A stretch of DNA of 17,047 nucleotides from assembly GCA_021639925.1 (NCBI GenBank), contig JAJXEL010000031.1, forward strand, positions 1 through 17,047, written 5' to 3'. Position 1 is the first letter of the stretch; each line of letters opens with the position of its first letter. This document shows positions 8,601 through 15,686 of this stretch, piece by piece. The notes beneath the pieces are model-generated. The model was not told the DNA's origin. It searched no databases and worked only from the letters and a program-made list of their open reading frames with translations. Made by a program: the position numbers and the translations under genes. The stretch is from Alphaproteobacteria bacterium. GTDB lineage: Bacteria; Pseudomonadota; Alphaproteobacteria; CAAGCB01; CAG-977.

Positions 8601-9529
8601 CAGACCTCCTTTCCCGTCAGTCCCATCAGGGACCGGGCGTAATCTTGTGCTTTAAACGGTTGTAAATCGGTAATTTGTTCCCCGACGCCGATCAGATAAA
8701 CCGGCAGCTTGAATTCGTCGGCCAGCGCGATTGTCACGCCGCCTTTGGCCGTGCCGTCCAATTTGGTCAGGACCAGACCCGTTACGGGAATCATTTCGGA
8801 AAAAATTTTCACCTGGGAATGGGCGTTTTGGCCGACGGTCGCGTCCAAAACCTGTAAACAGGCATGCGGCGCGTCGGGGATTTGTTTTTTGATAATACGG
8901 ATAATTTTTTGCAGTTCTTCCATCAGTTCCGATTTGTTCTGCAGCCGTCCGGCCGTATCAATAAACAAAACGTCATCGTTGTTTTTCCGCGCTTCGGCCA
9001 ACGCGTCGAACACCAGCCCCGCGGCGTCGGCTCCGGTCGGGCGGGACACAACGGGACACCCCGTGCGTTCCCCCCAGACTTTTAACTGTTCAACCGCCGC
9101 CGCCCTGAACGTGTCCGCCGCGGCGAAGCGGACTTTTAATCCTTTGGCTTTTAATTGATAAGCCAGTTTGCCGATCGTTGTCGTTTTGCCCGCGCCGTTG
9201 ACGCCCGCCATCAAAATGACAAACGGTTTTTTGTCCGGGTCGATTTTTAATTCCTGCGCGTAAAGTTCCAGTTTCGCGGCGATTTTATCGGCGAAAAACG
9301 AACGGACTTCTTCGGAATCGACTTCTTTGTCAAATTTTTCTTTCGCCAGTTCCGCCGTTAACGCCGCCGCCGTTTTAGTGCCGACGTCCGCCATGATCAA
9401 CAGGTCTTCCAGATCGTTCAGCGTTTCCCGGTCAAGCTTTTTTTTGGTTAACAAGCCGCCGATTCCTGAAACCAGAGGCGCGGCGGTGCGCGACAATCCC
9501 TGCTTTATACGTTCAAACCAGCCTGACAT
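8600..9529 (-). CDS. ftsY: FtsY, signal recognition particle receptor
   Basis: SRP-receptor GTPase that docks Ffh-ribosome complexes at the inner membrane. It has 309 residues in the NG arrangement: an N-terminal amphipathic helix (M-S-G-W-F-E-R-I-K), an N domain to about residue 95, then the G domain. G1 is G-V-N-G-A-G-K-T-T-T at 109-118, the D-T-F-R-A-A-A motif is at 139-145, D-T-A-G-R at 191-195 and T-K-L-D-G at 255-259. There is no long acidic A domain of the E. coli kind, which is common in alphaproteobacteria. I prefer the ATG at 9529 to a TTG at 9550: the ATG sits one base after the mtaB stop with an AAGGGAG site upstream, and it gives the standard N-terminus. Confidence 0.96.
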   Translation of the reverse strand: MSGWFERIKQGLSRTAAPLVSGIGGLLTKKKLDRETLNDLEDLLIMADVGTKTAAALTAELAKEKFDKEVDSEEVRSFFADKIAAKLELYAQELKIDPDKKPFVILMAGVNGAGKTTTIGKLAYQLKAKGLKVRFAAADTFRAAAVEQLKVWGERTGCPVVSRPTGADAAGLVFDALAEARKNNDDVLFIDTAGRLQNKSELMEELQKIIRIIKKQIPDAPHACLQVLDATVGQNAHSQVKIFSEMIPVTGLVLTKLDGTAKGGVTIALADEFKLPVYLIGVGEQITDLQPFKAQDYARSLMGLTGKEV

Positions 9530-9530
9530 T

Positions 9531-10742
9531 TTAAAGAACGCTCCCTTCAAAAATACCTGTTTGCATAATACCCGTCAGCCGTACGGGAATAAAGTCCCCG
9601 GCTTTGAAATCGCCGTTGACACGCACGGGCAGATAATGTTCGCACAATCCTTTTTGGTCTGTTTCGTACAAGACGACGGCCGTTTGCCCTATTTTGCCCC
9701 GCATATATTCAAAAAGCAAGCGTTCTCCCTCCGCCCTCAGCCTCTTCGCGCGTTCTTTGCGCGCGGGGACGGGGACCTGCGGCATTTTGGCCGCCGGCGT
9801 TCCGGGACGCGCGGAGTACGGAAAAACGTGCAGATGCGTTATGCCGGCCGTTTTAACCAGGTCAAGCGTGTTGTTGAACATCGCTTCGGTTTCTGTCGGA
9901 AATCCCGTGATAAAATCCGCCCCGAAAACAATATCCGGCCGCACCGCGCGCAATTTTTGGCATAAATCCAGAATATTTTCGCGCGTGTGCCGGCGGGCCA
10001 TGCGTTTTAAAATCATGTTGTCGCCGGACTGGGCGGACAAATGAACGTGCGGCTGTAAAACGTTCGACTGCGCGAACAAAGCGATCAGATCGTCATGCAC
10101 GCACGCCGGGTCAAGCGATCCTAAACGCAGCCTCTTCAACCCGCCGATTTTTGTCAAAGCTTCAACCAGTTCCGCAAAATGGGGGTAATCCGTAATATCG
10201 ACGCCGGTCAGCCCGATTTCGGCGTATCCCTGATCGACAAGCTTTCGGGCATGATGCAGAATTTTTTGCGCCGGCAGATAAGAGCTTTTACCGCGCGCCT
10301 GCGGGACGATGCAGAATGTGCAGCGGTTGTCGCAGCCCTGCTGAATTTGGATAAAAGCGCGGCACCGCCCGTCAAAAAAGACGGGTTCCGGCGGTTCAAA
10401 ATCGACGGGGTCGTCGATTCCGGCGGCCAGAACGGCGGGCTTTTCCGGTTTGAAGTTTTCGGCATTGAGCTTTTCGCGGTTGCCCAAAACGCGGTCGACT
10501 TCGGGCATTTGCGCGTAAATTTCGGGGTGAACCTGGGCGGCGCAGCCGGTAACGACCAGACAGGCGTCCGGGTGTTCGCGGCGCAGTTTTCTGATCGCCT
10601 GCCGGCACTGACGTTCGGCTTCGCCCGTTACCGCGCAGGTGTTGACGATAATAATATTGTCCGCCAGCCCCTGCAATTCCTGCATGGCGGCGGATTCGTA
10701 AGCGTTTAAACGGCAGCCGAAAGTAATGATTTGCGCTGGCAT
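9531..10742 (-). CDS. mtaB: MtaB, tRNA t6A37 methylthiotransferase (radical SAM)
   Basis: Adds a methylthio group to N6-threonylcarbamoyl-adenosine 37 of ANN-decoding tRNAs. The 403 residues show the methylthiotransferase layout: an N-terminal UPF0004 domain with cluster ligands C10, C36 and C67, a radical-SAM core with C-x3-C-x2-C at C137, C141 and C144 (G-C-D-N-R-C-T-F-C), and a C-terminal TRAM-like region. The opening F-G-C-R-L-N-A-Y-E-S is the MtaB form, and I use it to separate the protein from MiaB and RimO. It is the first gene of the leftward operon, about 30 bases downstream of a clear promoter, and is followed by ftsY, a pairing common in alphaproteobacteria. Confidence 0.9.
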   Translation of the reverse strand: MPAQIITFGCRLNAYESAAMQELQGLADNIIIVNTCAVTGEAERQCRQAIRKLRREHPDACLVVTGCAAQVHPEIYAQMPEVDRVLGNREKLNAENFKPEKPAVLAAGIDDPVDFEPPEPVFFDGRCRAFIQIQQGCDNRCTFCIVPQARGKSSYLPAQKILHHARKLVDQGYAEIGLTGVDITDYPHFAELVEALTKIGGLKRLRLGSLDPACVHDDLIALFAQSNVLQPHVHLSAQSGDNMILKRMARRHTRENILDLCQKLRAVRPDIVFGADFITGFPTETEAMFNNTLDLVKTAGITHLHVFPYSARPGTPAAKMPQVPVPARKERAKRLRAEGERLLFEYMRGKIGQTAVVLYETDQKGLCEHYLPVRVNGDFKAGDFIPVRLTGIMQTGIFEGSVL

Positions 10743-10780
10743 GACATATCCTGAACTTTTTACGGTAACTTAACAAAAAA

Positions 10781-10809
10781 TATATCGGGGAGCAAATGTT
10801 TGCCGTCAA
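10781..10809 (-). promoter_or_regulatory. Sigma-70-like promoter for mtaB-ftsY operon
   Basis: Read on the minus strand: a -35 box TTGACG (10809-10804), a 17-base spacer, and a -10 box GATATA (10786-10781). Transcription would begin near 10774, giving a leader of about 30 bases before the mtaB ATG. It is the only good promoter I see for the four-gene leftward unit. The spacer holds a perfect inverted repeat listed separately. Confidence 0.65.
10792..10803. repeat. 12-base inverted repeat inside the mtaB promoter spacer, possible operator
   Basis: The sequence GCAAATGTTTGC is two perfect 5-base arms (GCAAA/TTTGC) around two bases. It lies wholly between the -35 and -10 boxes of the mtaB promoter, where a bound dimeric regulator would block or remodel RNA polymerase. 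No regulator gene is nearby, and short AT-rich palindromes can arise by chance. Confidence 0.4.
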
Positions 10810-10838
10810 AATTTTTCTTTTTTGTTTTTGCGCGTGAA

Positions 10839-10864
10839 AAAGAGTCTTTCTTTGTTGACTCTTT
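10839..10864. repeat. 8-base inverted repeat overlapping the -35 box of the ffh promoter
   Basis: Perfect arms AAAGAGTC (10839-10846) and GACTCTTT (10857-10864) are separated by 10 bases. The right arm overlaps the -35 hexamer of the ffh promoter. It could be an operator. Read on the minus strand it is also a hairpin followed by five T residues, so it might stop transcripts coming leftward. Confidence 0.4.
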
Positions 10865-10883
10865 GACTGCAAAAGGGTATACA
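10855..10883 (+). promoter_or_regulatory. Sigma-70-like promoter for the ffh-rpsP-rimM-trmD-rplS operon
   Basis: The -35 box TTGACT (10855-10860) and -10 box TATACA (10878-10883) are separated by the optimal 17 bases. Transcription should start near 10890, about 107 bases before the ffh ATG, leaving room for the terminator-bearing leader. A second TTGACT at 10863-10868 lacks a matching -10 box. Confidence 0.75.
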
Positions 10884-10889
10884 AACCTT

Positions 10890-10970
10890 GTTTTCATAAA
10901 GGTTTTAACAGCCTTATGCCTCTAAGGAGGTCCGTCTGCCGGTGAAGGTACGCTCACAGACGCCTTTTTT
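10890..10970 (+). ncRNA. Structured leader RNA / candidate attenuator or small RNA upstream of ffh
   Basis: Between the ffh promoter and ffh lies a transcript of about 80 nt that ends in an intrinsic terminator. A first hairpin can form at 10896-10916 (ATA(A)AGG with CCTTAT). It is followed by CCTC-TAAG-GAGG (10919-10930), a small stem that competes with the terminator for the GG at 10929-10930. A full TAAGGAGGT Shine-Dalgarno sequence is at 10923-10931. It does not match the conserved SRP RNA tetraloop core, and I do not recognise it as 6S, tmRNA or any named riboswitch. It could be a free sRNA, an attenuator for the SRP/ribosomal operon, or the regulatory site of a leader peptide. Confidence 0.5.
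10929..10970 (+). terminator. Intrinsic terminator (attenuator) in the ffh leader
   Basis: Stem: GG (10929-10930) with CC (10963-10964), CGTCT (10933-10937) with AGACG (10958-10962), and GTGA (10942-10945) with TCAC (10954-10957), with small bulges and an eight-base loop. Six T residues follow at 10965-10970. It sits between the promoter and the first gene, so it must either be read through, be regulated, or end a separate small RNA. Confidence 0.7.
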
Positions 10971-10980
10971 GTGTGTATAA
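10942..10980 (+). CDS. Possible 12-codon leader peptide through the ffh attenuator
   Basis: A GTG at 10942 lies 11 bases after the perfect TAAGGAGGT. It opens a frame encoding M-K-V-R-S-Q-T-P-F-L-C-V, ending with TAA at 10978-10980, whose bases also begin the TAAGGAAG upstream of ffh. A ribosome translating it would pass through the 3' arm of the terminator. This is inferred from position only; the spacing is slightly long and there is no comparative support. An overlapping ATG frame at 10916-10945, with tandem AGG AGG Arg codons, is an alternative. Confidence 0.25.
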   Translation: MKVRSQTPFLCV

Positions 10981-10996
10981 GGAAGACAGAGGAAAA

Positions 10997-12388
10997 ATGT
11001 TCGATACTTTGGCAGAAAAATTAGGCGGCGTGTTTGACCGCCTGTCGCGCCGGGGGGCTTTGACGGAAGCCAACGTCGACGAAGCGATGCGCGAAATCCG
11101 CGTCGCTTTGCTGGAGGCCGACGTCGCTTTGCCGGTGGTGAAGGATTTTATCGCCAAAGTCCGCGAGCAGGCTGTCGGCCAGGCTGTGATTAAGTCCGTC
11201 ACGCCGTCGCAGATGGTCGTGAAAATCGTTAACGACGCTCTGGTCGAAATGCTGGGCGGCGAAAATGCCGCGCTGGATCTGGCGGCCGTTCCGCCCGTGC
11301 CGGTTTTGATGGTCGGTCTGCAGGGATCGGGAAAAACGACGACTTCGGCCAAACTGGCTTTGCGTCTGAAAAAGGAAAAAAAGAAAGTCCTGCTGGCGTC
11401 TTTGGACATTTACCGTCCGGCGGCGCAGGAACAGCTGGCCCAGCTGGGCGGGCAGATTGATGTTGATACTTTGCCGGTCATTATCGGGGAAAAACCGAAG
11501 GCGATCGCTTCGCGCGCGATGACCGAAGGGCGCAAAGGCGGCTATGACGTTGTTATTCTGGATACGGCGGGCCGGCTGCACATTGATCTGGAAATGATGG
11601 GCGAAGTCGCTGAAATCCGTTCGCTGGTTCAGCCGAAAGAAACGCTTTTGGTCGTTGACGCTCTGGCCGGCCAGGACGCGGTGAACATTGCGCGCGAATT
11701 TAACGAAAAAATCGGCGTGACCGGTATTGTTTTGACCCGTATCGACGGCGATTCGCGCGGCGGCGCGGCTTTGTCGATGCGCGCGGTGACGGGTAAGCCG
11801 ATCAAGTTTTTAGGCGCTGGCGAAAAGGTTGAAGCGCTGGAACCGTTCCACCCCGACCGCCTGGCCGGACGCATTTTGGGAATGGGCGACGTTGTTTCTT
11901 TGGTAGAAACGGCGGCGGAAAAAATGGACAAGGACGAAGCGGAACGCGTCGCCAAGCGTATGATGGACGGCCGCTTTGATTTAAACGACATGTTGTCCCA
12001 GCTGCGCCAGATGCAGAAAATGGGCGATTTAAAAGGGCTGCTGGGCATGCTGCCGGGAATCGGCAAATTCAAAGCGCAGCTGGACGCGGCCAAAATCGAC
12101 AATAAAGTTTTTAAACGGCAGGAGGCGATCATTCTTTCCATGACGCCCCGGGAACGCCGGAATCCGGACATCATCAAGGCGGCGCGTAAAAAACGCATTG
12201 CCGCCGGATGCGGTTTGTCCGTTCAGGACGTCAACAAACTGTTGAAGCAGTATGAACAAATCGCGGAAGTGATGAAAAAGATGAAAAAAATGGGAAAGCG
12301 GGGACTGTTCGGGGGTCTGCCCGGCGGTTTCGGCGGCGGAACGGGCGGTATGGGGGGATTCCCTCCGTTCGGCGGTTTTCCGTCATAA
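10997..12388 (+). CDS. ffh: Ffh, signal recognition particle GTPase (SRP54)
   Basis: Binds signal sequences on nascent chains together with SRP RNA and hands them to FtsY. It has 463 residues: an N domain at 1-95, and a G domain with P-loop G-L-Q-G-S-G-K-T-T-T at 107-116, D-T-A-G-R near 188 and T-R-I-D-G-D-S-R-G-G near 250. A Met-rich M domain starts from about 325 (M-L-S-Q-L-R-Q-M-Q-K-M) and carries the SRP-RNA-binding motif near 395-415. A Gly/Phe/Pro-rich tail begins at about 435. I chose the ATG at 10997, preceded by AGAGGA, over an upstream GTG at 10973, because M-F-D-T-L-A-E-K-L is the conserved start. In the RNA-binding motif the usual G-S-G is G-C-G. First gene of the rightward operon. 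Confidence 0.97.
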   Translation: MFDTLAEKLGGVFDRLSRRGALTEANVDEAMREIRVALLEADVALPVVKDFIAKVREQAVGQAVIKSVTPSQMVVKIVNDALVEMLGGENAALDLAAVPPVPVLMVGLQGSGKTTTSAKLALRLKKEKKKVLLASLDIYRPAAQEQLAQLGGQIDVDTLPVIIGEKPKAIASRAMTEGRKGGYDVVILDTAGRLHIDLEMMGEVAEIRSLVQPKETLLVVDALAGQDAVNIAREFNEKIGVTGIVLTRIDGDSRGGAALSMRAVTGKPIKFLGAGEKVEALEPFHPDRLAGRILGMGDVVSLVETAAEKMDKDEAERVAKRMMDGRFDLNDMLSQLRQMQKMGDLKGLLGMLPGIGKFKAQLDAAKIDNKVFKRQEAIILSMTPRERRNPDIIKAARKKRIAAGCGLSVQDVNKLLKQYEQIAEVMKKMKKMGKRGLFGGLPGGFGGGTGGMGGFPPFGGFPS

Positions 12389-12427
12389 ATGCAGACATTG
12401 ATTTTGATTTAAGTGAGGTAACTAAAT

Positions 12428-12817
12428 ATGTCAGTTCGTATCAGACTTGCCCGCGGCGGATCGAAAGGGGCTCCTTTTCATAAAATCGTCGTGGCTGACC
12501 AGCGCGCGCCGCGTGACGGCCGCTTTATTGAACGCGTCGGATCTTATAATCCGCTGCTGCCGGCGGAACATGCCGACCGCATCGTCGTCAAGGCCGACCG
12601 TGTAAAATATTGGCTGGGCGTCGGCGCCCAACCGACCGAACGCGTTGCGAAACTGTTGTCCAAAATGGGACTGTGCGCCGCGCCGGTCATTAACGAACGT
12701 CCGCAGAAATCTGCGCCGAAGGCAAAGGCTCAGGAACGCGCGAAGGCGAAGGCCGAAGCTGCCGCCGCCGCTGCCGAAGCGGCTGCCGCTCCTGCGGAAG
12801 AAACGGCGGAAGCTTAA
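12428..12817 (+). CDS. rpsP: 30S ribosomal protein S16
   Basis: Small-subunit assembly protein. Residues 1-85 match S16 throughout ([23 protein letters not shown], and the W-L-G-V-G-A-Q-P-T segment). From about residue 92 a 38-residue tail of Lys, Ala and Glu follows, making 129 residues in all against about 82 in E. coli; such low-complexity tails are known in alphaproteobacteria. Preceded by a GAGGTAA site 39 bases after ffh, in the conserved order ffh-rpsP-rimM-trmD-rplS. Confidence 0.97.
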   Translation: MSVRIRLARGGSKGAPFHKIVVADQRAPRDGRFIERVGSYNPLLPAEHADRIVVKADRVKYWLGVGAQPTERVAKLLSKMGLCAAPVINERPQKSAPKAKAQERAKAKAEAAAAAAEAAAAPAEETAEA

Positions 12818-12841
12818 TTTCCTTTAGGAAAGAAGACGGCA

Positions 12842-13375
12842 ATGACTGTTTGCGCGGAACGTAACAATTTGATTTGTGTGGGCGTCATTACGACGGTCCA
12901 CGGCGTGCGCGGAAATGTCAAAGTCAAAAGCTTTACGCGAAACGCGGCTGATTTTGCCGGTTTCGGGCCATTGTGCGATGCGTCCGGCAGACGTTCTTTC
13001 AACGTTGAAATCGTCGGGGAAAGCAAAGGAGTTTTTCTGGCGCGGATCGACGGCGTAACGGACAGGACGGCGGCCGAAGCGCTGCGGGGGACGGAATTGT
13101 ATGTTTCCCGCGACAAATTGCCTGAAACGGCGGAAAACGAGTTTTACTATGCCGATTTGATCGGCCTGACGGCAAAAACGCCGGACGGTAAAATTCTGGG
13201 ACGGATCAAAGCTGTTTATAATTTCGGCGCGGGGGACATGCTGGAAATCGACGGGGTGGAAGACTTCGTTTCTTTTTCGCAGAAAAATGTGCCCGACGTT
13301 GATTTGAAAAATAAAACGGTAACGGTCTGCATGCCGCAAAGCGTTGAAGCGAAACCCGAAAAGCCGGAGTCGTAA
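12842..13375 (+). CDS. rimM: RimM, 16S rRNA processing / 30S maturation factor
   Basis: Helps mature the 3' head domain of the 30S subunit by binding S19. The 177 residues fit the family. The N-terminal domain opens with [11 protein letters not shown], the RimM signature. The C-terminal PRC-barrel domain has Y-Y-A-D-L-I-G-L and [11 protein letters not shown]. It starts 24 bases after rpsP, and trmD follows after two bases. Confidence 0.95.
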   Translation: MTVCAERNNLICVGVITTVHGVRGNVKVKSFTRNAADFAGFGPLCDASGRRSFNVEIVGESKGVFLARIDGVTDRTAAEALRGTELYVSRDKLPETAENEFYYADLIGLTAKTPDGKILGRIKAVYNFGAGDMLEIDGVEDFVSFSQKNVPDVDLKNKTVTVCMPQSVEAKPEKPES

Positions 13376-13377
13376 AA

Positions 13378-14088
13378 ATGTCTTTTTTTACGGCGAACGT
13401 GCTGACCGTTTTTCCCGAAATGTTTCCCGGTTATCTGGGGCATTCGTTGGCGGGAAAGGCTCTGGACGAAGGGGTGTGGACGCTGAACGTGACGAATATC
13501 CGCGATTTTGCGGCCGATCGTCATAAAACGGTGGACGATACGCCTTTCGGCGGCGGAGCGGGAATGGTCATGCGCCCCGATGTGCTGGGCAAAGCCGTAG
13601 AGGCAGTTCATCACGCGGGAACGCGTTTGATTTATTTTTCACCGCGCGGAACGCAGGTTTCGCAGAAAATGGTGGAAGAACTGGCAAATGAAGGCGAGGC
13701 GACTTTCCTTTGCGGCCGGTTTGAAGGAATAGACGAACGCGTGTTGGAAGCTTATCCGTTTGAAGAAGTCAGCTTGGGCGACTTTGTTCTTTCGGGGGGC
13801 GAACCGGCGGCTTTGGCGGTATTGGACGCGGTTGTGCGTTTGCTGCCCGGCGTAATGGGGTGCCGTGAATCTTTAAACGAGGAAAGCTTCAGCAACGGTT
13901 TGCTGGAATATCCGCAGTATACGCGTCCGGTCGAATGGAACGGGCGCACGGTGCCGGAAGTGTTAAGTTCCGGGCATCACGGACGGATTGCCGCGTGGCG
14001 TTTGTCACGGGCCGAAGAATTAACAAAACAGCGGCGGCCGGATTTGTGGAAAGCTTATCTGGAAACCGCAAAAAAGCGAGAGGATTAA
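13378..14088 (+). CDS. trmD: TrmD, tRNA (guanine-N1-)-methyltransferase
   Basis: Makes m1G37 in tRNAs that read CNN and some other codons, which prevents +1 frameshifting. It is a SPOUT-class enzyme of 236 residues. [11 protein letters not shown] near 57-67 and the trefoil-knot SAM site [10 protein letters not shown] near 132-142 are visible. The C-terminal part has the usual R-P-D-L-W. The ATG is two bases after the rimM stop, with GGAG inside the rimM end, so translation is coupled. Confidence 0.97.
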   Translation: MSFFTANVLTVFPEMFPGYLGHSLAGKALDEGVWTLNVTNIRDFAADRHKTVDDTPFGGGAGMVMRPDVLGKAVEAVHHAGTRLIYFSPRGTQVSQKMVEELANEGEATFLCGRFEGIDERVLEAYPFEEVSLGDFVLSGGEPAALAVLDAVVRLLPGVMGCRESLNEESFSNGLLEYPQYTRPVEWNGRTVPEVLSSGHHGRIAAWRLSRAEELTKQRRPDLWKAYLETAKKRED

Positions 14089-14092
14089 AAAA

Positions 14093-14464
14093 ATGGATTT
14101 GATTAAAACGCTCGAAAAAGAGCAGATGGAAAAACTGACGAAGAAAGAAGGTTTTCCTGAATTTAAAGCCGGCGACACGCTGCGCGTTCACGCGAAAGTG
14201 GTCGAAGGCGACCGCGAACGTATTCAGGTGTTTGAAGGCGTTTGCATCGCGCGCAAAAACGACGGGCTGAATTCGACGTTCACCGTTCGTAAAATTTCAT
14301 TCGGCGAAGGCGTTGAACGCGTGTTCCCCGTTTATTCTCCGAACGTTGCCAAAGTGGAAGTTTCCCGCCGCGGTAAAGTCCGCCGCGCCAAGTTGTATTA
14401 CCTCCGCAACCTGCGCGGTAAAGCGGCCCGTATCGCCGAAGTCAACGATACGGCGGCGAAATAA
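14093..14464 (+). CDS. rplS: 50S ribosomal protein L19
   Basis: Large-subunit protein at the 30S-50S interface. The 123 residues match the family: [18 protein letters not shown], then a C-terminal [10 protein letters not shown]. It starts four bases after trmD with an AGAGGA site and is the last gene before the operon terminator. Confidence 0.97.
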   Translation: MDLIKTLEKEQMEKLTKKEGFPEFKAGDTLRVHAKVVEGDRERIQVFEGVCIARKNDGLNSTFTVRKISFGEGVERVFPVYSPNVAKVEVSRRGKVRRAKLYYLRNLRGKAARIAEVNDTAAK

Positions 14465-14487
14465 TTTCTTTTTGCCTCTGGCTTTCG

Positions 14488-14524
14488 GAAAGGAAGCGGA
14501 CTGTTTTCGGTCCGTCTTCCTTTC
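14488..14524 (+). repeat. Long hairpin in the rplS 3' untranslated region
   Basis: Arms GAAAGGAAGCGGAC (14488-14501) and its complement (14510-14524) pair over 14 base pairs with one bulged T at 14515 and an eight-base loop. No T-run follows, so it is probably not a terminator itself; it may be an RNA-stability or processing element before the real terminator 22 bases downstream. Confidence 0.6.
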
Positions 14525-14545
14525 GGTAGGGCTGAAAGAATTTTT

Positions 14546-14587
14546 CCCGGTGCTTTTATTTTAAAGCATGCGGGCTTTTATTGTTTT
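14546..14587 (+). terminator. Intrinsic terminator of the ffh-rplS operon
   Basis: CCCG (14546-14549) pairs with CGGG (14571-14574) and TGCTTT (14551-14556) with AAAGCA (14563-14568), with a six-base loop. T-rich sequence follows from 14576 to 14587. It ends only about 20 bases before the asd start codon. Confidence 0.75.
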
Positions 14588-14608
14588 TTGATTACTGGAG
14601 AAAACGCA

Positions 14609-15628
14609 ATGGTAAAGGTTGCTGTTGTCGGCGCGACGGGAAATGTCGGACGCGAAATGCTGCAAACGCTGGCGCAAAGGGAATTCCCGGCGGACGAAGT
14701 TTTTGCCGTGGCTTCCGCGAAATCGGCCGGAAAAGAAGTTTCTTTCGGCGAAGACGCTGTTTTAAAAGTTCACGATCTGGACAAGTTTGATTTTTCAGGC
14801 GTTGACATTGCCCTGATGAGCGCGGGCGGTTCCGTTTCGGAAAAATATGCGCCGAAAATCGCGGCGGCCGGCTGTGTCGTGATTGACAATTCGTCGCAAT
14901 GGCGTATGGATCCCGACGTTCCTTTGGTCGTGCCCGAAGTCAACCCCGAAGCGATTGCGGATTATAAAAAGAAAAACATTATTGCCAATCCGAATTGTTC
15001 GACGATTCAGATGGTTGTGCCTTTGGCCGCACTGCACAAAGCGTTTCATATCACGCGCGTTGTCGTAACGACGTATCAGTCGGTTTCCGGCGCGGGCAAA
15101 GCGGCGATGGACGAATTGTTTGATCAGACAAAGGGCATTTACTGGGGCGAAGAATTGTCCAAGACGCAGAATAAATTCCCCAAACAGATTGCGTTTAACG
15201 TTATTCCGCATATTGACGTTTTTCTGGACGACGGCGCGACGAAGGAAGAATGGAAAATGACGGCGGAAACCAAAAAGATTTTGGATCCGAAGATCAAAGT
15301 TCACGCCAACTGCGCGCGCGTTCCCGTTTTTATCGGCCATGCGGAATATGTCAATATCGAAACGCAAAAGGAAATTTCGGATAAGGACGCGACGTTTATT
15401 TTGAAAAAAACGCCGGGCGTGACGGTATTGGATACGCGCGAACCGGGCGGTTATCCGACGCAGGCCGAAGTGGCGGGCGAAGACGATGTTTTCGTTTCGC
15501 GTATTCGTTCGGATTCGACGGTGGACAACGGGCTGAGCTTTTGGTGCGTCGCGGATAATCTGCGCAAAGGCGCCGCTTTGAACGCCGTTCAGATCGCCGA
15601 AGTGCTGGTCCGGGATTATTTGAAATAA
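14609..15628 (+). CDS. asd: Aspartate-semialdehyde dehydrogenase
   Basis: Reduces aspartyl phosphate to aspartate semialdehyde with NADPH, at the branch to lysine/diaminopimelate, threonine and methionine; it acts in the cytoplasm. It has 339 residues. The nucleotide-binding G-A-T-G-N-V-G is at 8-14, and the catalytic Cys is C130 in N-P-N-C-S-T-I-Q. S-S-Q-W-R-M-D and Y-Q-S-V-S-G-A-G-K are further signatures. I chose the ATG at 14609, with GGAG upstream, over a TTG at 14588, because M-V-K-V-A-V-V-G is the normal start. It lies right behind the rplS terminator and I see no promoter of its own, so expression may depend on read-through or on an atypical promoter. Confidence 0.96.
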   Translation: MVKVAVVGATGNVGREMLQTLAQREFPADEVFAVASAKSAGKEVSFGEDAVLKVHDLDKFDFSGVDIALMSAGGSVSEKYAPKIAAAGCVVIDNSSQWRMDPDVPLVVPEVNPEAIADYKKKNIIANPNCSTIQMVVPLAALHKAFHITRVVVTTYQSVSGAGKAAMDELFDQTKGIYWGEELSKTQNKFPKQIAFNVIPHIDVFLDDGATKEEWKMTAETKKILDPKIKVHANCARVPVFIGHAEYVNIETQKEISDKDATFILKKTPGVTVLDTREPGGYPTQAEVAGEDDVFVSRIRSDSTVDNGLSFWCVADNLRKGAALNAVQIAEVLVRDYLK

Positions 15629-15643
15629 TTTTTTGTATGATTA

Positions 15644-15686
15644 AAAAGCCCTGCGGAATATTTTCGCAGGGCTTTTATCGTTTTTT
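15644..15686. terminator. Strong bidirectional terminator between asd and the Cys-rich genes
   Basis: AAAAGCCCTGCG (15644-15655) and CGCAGGGCTTTT (15665-15676) form a perfect 12-base-pair stem with a nine-base loop. T-runs follow on both strands, so it can end the rightward asd transcript and the leftward transcript of the two Cys-rich genes. Confidence 0.9.

Noticed and set aside
10916..10945. Nine-codon ATG frame with tandem AGG AGG Arg codons as a leader peptide
   Set aside because: The AGG AGG is the perfect Shine-Dalgarno sequence itself, and the frame has no ribosome site at good distance, so the codon pattern is probably incidental.
10890..10970. SRP (4.5S) RNA gene next to ffh
   Set aside because: The conserved SRP RNA core with its GGAA-type tetraloop and flanking AGGTC/AGCAG symmetric loop is absent; the hairpin loops here are different.
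12700..12817. Repetitive Lys/Ala/Glu region at the end of rpsP as a tandem repeat or recombination site
   Set aside because: It is in frame and codes for a low-complexity tail known from alphaproteobacterial S16 proteins.
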